Of a DNA stretch of 64,000 nucleotides, positions 58,668 to 64,000 are shown in pieces. Position 1 is the first letter of the stretch. The number at the start of each line of letters is the position of its first letter. This DNA is from Calothrix sp. HK-06 (GTDB taxonomy: Bacteria > Cyanobacteriota > Cyanobacteriia > Cyanobacteriales > Nostocaceae). The DNA is taken from contig NZ_MRCD01000012.1 of assembly GCF_001904745.1 (NCBI RefSeq), forward strand, positions 80,616 through 144,615, written 5' to 3'. Below the pieces are notes generated by a model. It saw only the letters and a list, made by a program, of their open reading frames with translations, was not told the DNA's origin and made no database searches. A program made the position numbers and the translations under genes.

Positions 58668-60491
58668 ATGAAATCAGCAGCACAGCAGGAAGACTTAGAT
58701 TTTCTATCGTCCATTTTGGAAGAAAGCTTGCTCGAGATTGGTCAGCGCAATACCTTTGAAGTTAAGTGTGCTGTTAAAGACCAGCTAATGGTTTTAATAC
58801 AGCACCCTAAAACTATCACCGTCGATACCGAGCATGTTTTTGCGGTCGTAGCAAAAACCCTCCAATCAGATATCGCATATCAAACGCAAGAAGTACAGAT
58901 GTTTGTACGTCATACTGGAATCAAGCTCCCGTATGCTCAGAAAACGCTGTATATTGTCCCAAATATATCAATTAATAGCGAGCAAGCTTCAAATTCATCA
59001 GATTTGTCAGATTATGATGTTTTTTCAGATTTTGTTCTTCCCGAACTCAATCAGGAACCTTTACCAGAGTCATCATTATCCTCTGAAGGAATGTTTGACT
59101 CTTCTGCTTCACTATTGACTATAAATGCATCAGTTGTTGAAGAAGAGAAATTTGACCCCTTTGAGTCGGCGCCTCCCAACAGTCAAACTAAAAAAAGCCA
59201 GCGCAACTTCAAGCCGTTATTAATTGGAGCATGTGTTCTAGCTGTTGCGACAATATTCGGCGCCAGTGGTTACTTGCTAATGAGTCCCTGTATATTATCT
59301 ACATGTAAAGAATTACAAACGGCAAAACAATTACAAAATTCATTTCCCCAATTAGCTAAAAACGTTAAAACCGAAGAAGATTTATCAAAGCTGCAACTTA
59401 AGCTAGATGTAACAATTGCATCACTACAAAGAATACCTGGTTGGTCGCCAAATCATCAGGATGCTGTACAAGCGGCAACTGCTTTATCAAGCGAGTCGCA
59501 ACAAATTAAACTGTTGAAACAAGCTTTGCAATTAGGCGCCACAGCTTTGCGCTCTTCACAAAACTTAACAAATGATCTTAACGAGTTACAGGCACGTTCA
59601 AAATTATGGCGCCAAGCAATAGCCCCATTAGAAGCCATTCGTACAGATAGTAAATTTTACGGATTTGCCCAGTCAAAATTGTCGCTATACCGTAGCGGAT
59701 TACAGTCAGTTAATGTTCAAGCATTAGCTCAAAGCAGATGGCAGAAAAAAGTAAACGATGCTCAAGCTGCCGCAAAAGTAGCAAGTGAGCGCGAAACAAA
59801 CGCAAAATCACTACCAGATTTACAACGCGCACTCTCAACTTGGCAAATAGTCGTCAATGCCTTAATTGCAGTACCTCAAACCAGTCCAGCTTATGCCGAA
59901 GCACGGACACTTTTGAACGATTACCAACCAAGACTATTAACACTTCGCGACCGCGTTTCAAAACAAGAACAAGCGGCAACAAGTTTAGCCCAAGCAGTAG
60001 CTACCGCAAAACAAGCTGAACAATACGAACAGCAAAACCAGTGGCAACCAGCAACTGTTCGCTGGCAACAAGCAATAAACACAATTAAGCAAATTCCACC
60101 TGAAAGCCCATTATATAATCAAGCACAACCTTTATTACAAGCGTATGCAGTTGCATTTCAACAAGCTCAAACTAAATCACAAACAATGATGGTGACTGGT
60201 GCGACAGCTAGTACAACTTCAACTCGTGCTGATTTAGAAAAAACTTGTAAAGGCAGCGTTCAAATTTGTAATTTTACTGTCGATGAGAGATTTATAACAG
60301 TTCGCATTACCCCAGAATATGAAAAAACGTTAGAAAGCAACGCACCCCAAAATGTCAAGAGTGTTCAACAGCATCTAGAAGCTTTACAAAAAGCACTAGA
60401 AGTAATTGGTGATAATGCCAATACAGCAGTCTTGGTATTTGACGCACAAGGACAGCAAATTTTTACCCACATTCCACGACAACAAAGTTAG
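58668..60491 (+). CDS. Large single-pass membrane protein with coiled-coil repeats, unknown function
   Basis: About 607 aa from ATG 58668; an in-frame TTG at 58602 would add 22 residues. The N-terminal ~175 residues are cytoplasmic, with a small folded part (NTFEVKCAVKDQLMVLIQHP) and an acidic, Ser-rich linker. One membrane helix follows (LLIGACVLAVATIFGASGYL). The ~400-residue C-terminal part is built of helical repeats such as LQRALSTWQIVVNALIAVPQ and ATVRWQQAINTIKQIPPESP, which recall TPR-like pairs. I have no function for it. Confidence 0.75.
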   Translation: MKSAAQQEDLDFLSSILEESLLEIGQRNTFEVKCAVKDQLMVLIQHPKTITVDTEHVFAVVAKTLQSDIAYQTQEVQMFVRHTGIKLPYAQKTLYIVPNISINSEQASNSSDLSDYDVFSDFVLPELNQEPLPESSLSSEGMFDSSASLLTINASVVEEEKFDPFESAPPNSQTKKSQRNFKPLLIGACVLAVATIFGASGYLLMSPCILSTCKELQTAKQLQNSFPQLAKNVKTEEDLSKLQLKLDVTIASLQRIPGWSPNHQDAVQAATALSSESQQIKLLKQALQLGATALRSSQNLTNDLNELQARSKLWRQAIAPLEAIRTDSKFYGFAQSKLSLYRSGLQSVNVQALAQSRWQKKVNDAQAAAKVASERETNAKSLPDLQRALSTWQIVVNALIAVPQTSPAYAEARTLLNDYQPRLLTLRDRVSKQEQAATSLAQAVATAKQAEQYEQQNQWQPATVRWQQAINTIKQIPPESPLYNQAQPLLQAYAVAFQQAQTKSQTMMVTGATASTTSTRADLEKTCKGSVQICNFTVDERFITVRITPEYEKTLESNAPQNVKSVQQHLEALQKALEVIGDNANTAVLVFDAQGQQIFTHIPRQQS

Positions 60492-60501
60492 GAGTTAGGA
60501 G

Positions 60502-61278
60502 TTAACGAATTAGTTGTGCATTGGAGTTGAAAAACTGCTTTGATAGTCCTCGTGTGATTAATATTGTTGTGACTAAGTTGGCAAAAGCAATCATGAATAA
60601 AACTACAATTTGATATGAAATTGCTTCGTCAGCTTTGACACCAGCGAGTAACTGTCCTGTGAAAAAACTAGGTATTGTTACCATACCTACTAACGTCATT
60701 TGGTTGATAGTAGGTATTATTCCCGCACGTATTGCCTCTTTACGATATTCTGCCACTGCTTGAGTTGGTGTGGCACCTAAACTTAAGTGGGTTTCAATTT
60801 CTAAGTGACTCGAATCTATGGTTTTAACTAACCTTTCCCCCGCTATCGCTGCTGCATTCATGGCGCCTGCTATCACCATCAGCGCTAAAGGTATCACATA
60901 ACGTGGCTCAAACCAACGTTGAGGTTGAATTATTAAATAATTTGTATAAATAATAGATACTGAAGTACTAAGAAACATTGCTCCCCACACCAACGGTAAA
61001 ACAAGGGGAATTTTTTGACTGATACGATTTTTTGTAATAATTGCCGCAATCGTAATTATTACTGCTAAAATCGCCAAAACTGCAATTACATTATCAACGG
61101 CGAAGATAAAATCTAGTACATATCCCAAAACCATCAGTTGAAGGATAGTTCTACCTGTTGCCAGAAGCAACTTAATCTCAATTCCTAGTTTTTCCCAAGC
61201 TGACAACCCAATGGTTATAGCCATTAGCGCGACGGCAATACCTAAGTCTGTAAAATCTAATTTGATGATTTCTGGCAT
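60502..61278 (-). CDS. fetB: FetB-like ABC permease (UPF0014)
   Basis: 258 aa with seven predicted helices, opening LDFTDLGIAVALMAITIGLS. MVIAGAMNAAAIAGERL and ETHLSLGATPTQAVAEYRKE, followed by TINQMTLVGMVTIPSFFTGQ, are the diagnostic YbbM/FetB blocks. FetAB exports iron or aids metal and oxidative-stress tolerance in E. coli. No ATPase gene (fetA) is adjacent. Confidence 0.9.
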   Translation of the reverse strand: MPEIIKLDFTDLGIAVALMAITIGLSAWEKLGIEIKLLLATGRTILQLMVLGYVLDFIFAVDNVIAVLAILAVIITIAAIITKNRISQKIPLVLPLVWGAMFLSTSVSIIYTNYLIIQPQRWFEPRYVIPLALMVIAGAMNAAAIAGERLVKTIDSSHLEIETHLSLGATPTQAVAEYRKEAIRAGIIPTINQMTLVGMVTIPSFFTGQLLAGVKADEAISYQIVVLFMIAFANLVTTILITRGLSKQFFNSNAQLIR

Positions 61279-61454
61279 AAGCAGGAGTGGGAACTTTGAT
61301 TGTAACGATTTATTCAGTATGGTTATCTATATATATATGTACATTTATCGCTAATGATAATCTAATAAATTGACCAATAAGTAAAAATGCTTAAGAAACC
61401 GGGTTTCTCCGGTTTCTCGTCCAAATTATACTTCCATAAACCTTCATACAAACT

Positions 61455-62579
61455 ATGATACAGAGTGTAAAATCTGTTCCTGCATTTGACAATAAACAAC
61501 AATACGCTGCAATTGAGGCAGAAGTTAGTGCTGCTGTCCTCGAAGTTTTATCATCAGGACGTTATATTGGTGGGCCCGTTATTGATGGGTTTGAGCAAGC
61601 GTTTGCTGCATACCACGGTGTATCTAACTGTATAGCGTGTAATTCTGGTACTGATGCTCTTTATTTAGCTTTGCGTGCGTTGGATATTGGTGCAGGTGAT
61701 GAAGTAATTACCACTGCGTTTACTTTTATTGCTACTTCTGAAGTTGTTAGTGCTGTTGGCGCCAAACCTGTATTTGTCGATATAAATGCGAATACATATA
61801 ATCTCAATTTACAACAAGTAGAAGCCGCAATTACTCCCAATACAAAAGCAGTTATTCCGGTACATTTGTTCGGTCAACCAGTAGATATGACTGGGTTGAT
61901 GGAAATTGCTTCTTCTCATAAAATCGCAGTCATTGAAGATTGCGCTCAATCAACGGGAGCGACTTGGAACGACCAAAAAGTTGGTAGCATTGGACATATA
62001 GGCGCCTTTAGCTTCTATCCCACAAAAAATTTAGGTGGTTGTGGTGATGGAGGAGCAATAACGACGAATGACCCCGAAATTGCCCAAAGAATGCGAGTCA
62101 TTAAAAATCACGGACAAACAAATCAATATTATTACAACGAAGTTGGTGTAAATAGCCGTTTGGATAGTATCCAAGCGGTTATTCTGCAAATTAAGCTCAA
62201 ATATTTAGATGAGTGGAATACTAATAGAATTGCTATAGCATCTCGTTATCATCAGCTTCTTTCTAAAGTGCCCGGTATTATTATTCCCCAAGAACTGCCA
62301 GGTGGTGCCAGCGTTTGGAACCAATATACTATTCGGATTCTCGACGATCAACGTGAAATAGTGCGTAAAAAGCTACAAGACATGGGAGTAAATACAATGA
62401 TTTACTATCCCATGCCTTTGCACTTACAACCTGTATATAAAGATTTAGGGTATAAAGAGGGACAATTACCCGTTTGTGAGCAACTAAGTAAGGAAGTCAC
62501 ATCATTACCGATGTTTCCCGAACTTTCATCTGAACAGCAAGACCAAGTAATTTACTCAATAAAAGAAGTAATGAGTTAA
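61455..62579 (+). CDS. DegT/DnrJ/EryC1/StrS sugar aminotransferase
   Basis: 374 aa. CNSGTDALYLALRALDIG, GDEVITTAFTFIATSE, VIPVHLFGQP, VIEDCAQSTGA and the PLP-Lys in FSFYPTKNLGGCGDGGAIT are the family signature; RVIKNHGQTNQYYYNEVGVN is a typical substrate-side segment. It transfers an amino group to a nucleotide-linked keto sugar, for cell-surface polysaccharide or a glycoside. Its stop overlaps the convergent DUF561 gene's stop by 4 bp. Confidence 0.93.
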   Translation: MIQSVKSVPAFDNKQQYAAIEAEVSAAVLEVLSSGRYIGGPVIDGFEQAFAAYHGVSNCIACNSGTDALYLALRALDIGAGDEVITTAFTFIATSEVVSAVGAKPVFVDINANTYNLNLQQVEAAITPNTKAVIPVHLFGQPVDMTGLMEIASSHKIAVIEDCAQSTGATWNDQKVGSIGHIGAFSFYPTKNLGGCGDGGAITTNDPEIAQRMRVIKNHGQTNQYYYNEVGVNSRLDSIQAVILQIKLKYLDEWNTNRIAIASRYHQLLSKVPGIIIPQELPGGASVWNQYTIRILDDQREIVRKKLQDMGVNTMIYYPMPLHLQPVYKDLGYKEGQLPVCEQLSKEVTSLPMFPELSSEQQDQVIYSIKEVMS

Positions 62580-63331
62580 TACTCAGGACTAAAGCTATGA
62601 GCGGAAGTGCTAGTAGTTGCTAGCGCTTCTACAATACCGCGTACAGCAGCAATCATGGCGATTTCGCTGTTAAGTTGATTAATAGCAGAACCCACACCAA
62701 CACCTGCGGCGCCTGCTGCTGTAGCAAGTGGTGCGGTAACATTAGAAATACCAGAAGCACAGAGTACAGGAACAGCAACCGCGCGTGAAATTTCGTAAGC
62801 TGCGGCTAAAGTTGGAGCTGCTTTTTCGATTAAACCAACCGTACCACCATGTGCGGGCTTAGTATTGATGCCACCTTCGGTTTGAATAATATCAGCACCT
62901 GCAAGTACAAGTTCTTCTGCAAGCTGAACTTGTTTGTCGAGCGTCAAAATATGTGGAACTGTAACCGACAGAGTAACTTCAGGAAGCAACTCACGAGTTT
63001 GGTATGTTAGTGCCAATACTTCAGCAGCTTCAAATTTTCGTCCTTGAGCGTAAAACGCATCAAAGTTACCGATTTCGATTAAATCTGCACCTGCTGCTAC
63101 TGCTTTTCTGAACTTTTCTGGTTCAACAGCAGATACGCAAACAGGTAATTTTGTCAATCTTTTAGCTAATTTTACCAGTTCTGGGTCAGCGGCGATGTCA
63201 ACAAAAGTGGCGCCTCCGAGTTCCGCAGCTCTTACAACCGCAGCGACATTATAGTAGTCGAAATTATTCAAACCGCTAATAACTTTTAAAGCGCGGCGAA
63301 TAGTGAACGCACGTTGAAGAGTAGAATGCAT
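62576..63331 (-). CDS. DUF561 protein (TIM-barrel fold)
   Basis: About 251 aa from ATG 63331. ALKVISGLNNFDYYNVAAVV, GGATFVDIAADPELVKLAK, GADLIEIGNFDAFYAQGR and VPVLCASGISNVTAPLA follow a (beta-alpha)8 pattern with phosphate-binding features near the C-terminus. It is present in essentially all cyanobacteria and plastids of some algae; function unproven. The stop shares TTAA with the convergent aminotransferase gene. Confidence 0.88.
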   Translation of the reverse strand: MHSTLQRAFTIRRALKVISGLNNFDYYNVAAVVRAAELGGATFVDIAADPELVKLAKRLTKLPVCVSAVEPEKFRKAVAAGADLIEIGNFDAFYAQGRKFEAAEVLALTYQTRELLPEVTLSVTVPHILTLDKQVQLAEELVLAGADIIQTEGGINTKPAHGGTVGLIEKAAPTLAAAYEISRAVAVPVLCASGISNVTAPLATAAGAAGVGVGSAINQLNSEIAMIAAVRGIVEALATTSTSAHSFSPEY

Positions 63332-63606
63332 CGTCATGGTTCTTGTGTATAGCAATTAAGTAAAACTATTGTCACATTATAGGTAACTATTCGCTAGTGG
63401 CTTTGGGTATAATGCAATATTTCCCGTTTGGAATAAGTGTACTGCTTTTATCTACACCTAGAGGATGGTTGATATTTGAAATTCTGAATAAACCAAGTTT
63501 CTTAATTTTCGTATTGTGCTGTGCATGACATCAAACTTAGGGTAGATGTAAAATTAAGGGCGCAGCTTGAGCAAAGTTGAAAAATTGGGATAGCATTCCT
63601 CTACTT

Positions 63607-63957
63607 ATGCCTGAAATCAGCAGTGTAGCTAGTACCATTGCCTTTTTTGGTACAATAATCGGCATTTTTGCAGCTTCGTTTCAAGTGTTAGACCAAATTG
63701 AAAAGCGACGCGATAAATGGTTTCAAAAACTACAGAATCATAGTTCAGAGTCTGATAAAGACTTACATCCGGCTCAAATCTCAAATATAGTACCAAACAT
63801 CGAGTGCCGTGTCGATTGGGGCGAAGCTGTTGATGTTTCAGTTTTTTATGGACGCACGCAGCAACTCGCTACTTTAGAGGAATGGATAATTAATGATAAT
63901 TGTCGTTTGATAGCGCTGTTGGGGATGGGGGGTATAGGTAAAACCCTGAAGGGGTGA
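63607..63957 (+). pseudogene. NB-ARC NTPase, cut just after Walker A
   Basis: From ATG 63607 (TTG 63577 is alternative) the protein starts with a membrane-type helix (VASTIAFFGTIIGIFAASF), a linker, then the pre-NB-ARC motif VSVFYGRTQQLATLEEWI and Walker A LIALLGMGGIGKT. It then stops after LKG instead of continuing with the helix that normally follows. The stop at 63955 may be caused by an insertion whose body lies beyond the window, or by a frameshift. Intact homologs are large STAND NTPases, often with WD40 or TPR repeats, that act in signalling or defence. Confidence 0.6.
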
Positions 63958-64000
63958 CAAAGGCGCCTGAAAAGCTTTATATGTATACTGTGTAACGTTT

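Overview
The window looks like chromosomal DNA from a filamentous, probably heterocyst-forming cyanobacterium (Nostocales/Rivularia-Calothrix type). GC is low, about 38-40% by eye. The cyanobacterial markers are accD, a DUF561 protein, a DUF2301 membrane protein, a prepilin peptidase, a DevBCA-type exporter, Uma2 nucleases and many short palindromic intergenic repeats. The usual cyanobacterial HIP1 octamer (GCGATCGC) was not seen. Instead GGCGCC recurs about 95 times, roughly once per 0.67 kb, and GATC is almost absent (about 15 copies outside one gene). The exception is the rifamycin phosphotransferase gene, which holds about 14 GATC sites in 2.6 kb and so looks recently acquired.

Layout. 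0-6 kb: end of a PAS histidine kinase with its response regulator, Uma2 nucleases (two intact, one remnant), dprA, a metallophosphoesterase remnant and a papain-like peptidase with a very acidic tail. 6-13 kb: a TetR regulator with an added ribbon-helix-helix tail, divergent from an operon encoding a DevB/DevC/DevA-like exporter and a flavin monooxygenase. 13-26 kb: an accessory island rich in small-molecule modification genes: methyltransferase, kinase-like protein, rifamycin phosphotransferase, two APH-fold phosphotransferases, an MFS exporter, a macrolide 2'-phosphotransferase, glyoxalase, hydrolase and GFA proteins, plus AraC and DHFR-like pseudogenes. 26-30 kb: a MITE with target duplication, an SDR and an ABC exporter.

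30-41 kb: an intact DUF4132 gene, a ThDP-dependent 2-keto acid decarboxylase, and then a graveyard of related genes (WGR-DUF4132, leucine-rich repeat variant, DUF5682, DUF6745, SMI1/KNR4, SWIM zinc finger). I infer these are remains of a multi-component locus like the MoxR/VWA-associated conflict systems. 41-44 kb: housekeeping-type cyanobacterial genes (YdcF, DUF2301, SAM hydroxide adenosyltransferase). 44-48 kb: a small mobile-type zone with a phage-type adenine methyltransferase relative, an XRE regulator, a dead MazEF-like module, a GIY-YIG nuclease with a sliding-clamp motif, and a tandemly duplicated ~320-bp noncoding unit with a 66-nt core that is nearly invariant. This last is the best candidate here for an undescribed element.

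48-64 kb: mostly core genes: accD, prepilin peptidase, leuB, an ABC-2 type transporter, a divergent SucC/SucD-like pair lacking the catalytic histidine, a large membrane coiled-coil protein, fetB-like permease, a DegT aminotransferase, a DUF561 protein and an NB-ARC ATPase cut off just after its Walker A motif. Several families of short palindromic repeats sit at 3' ends and between convergent genes, where they probably act as terminators or are tolerated there.
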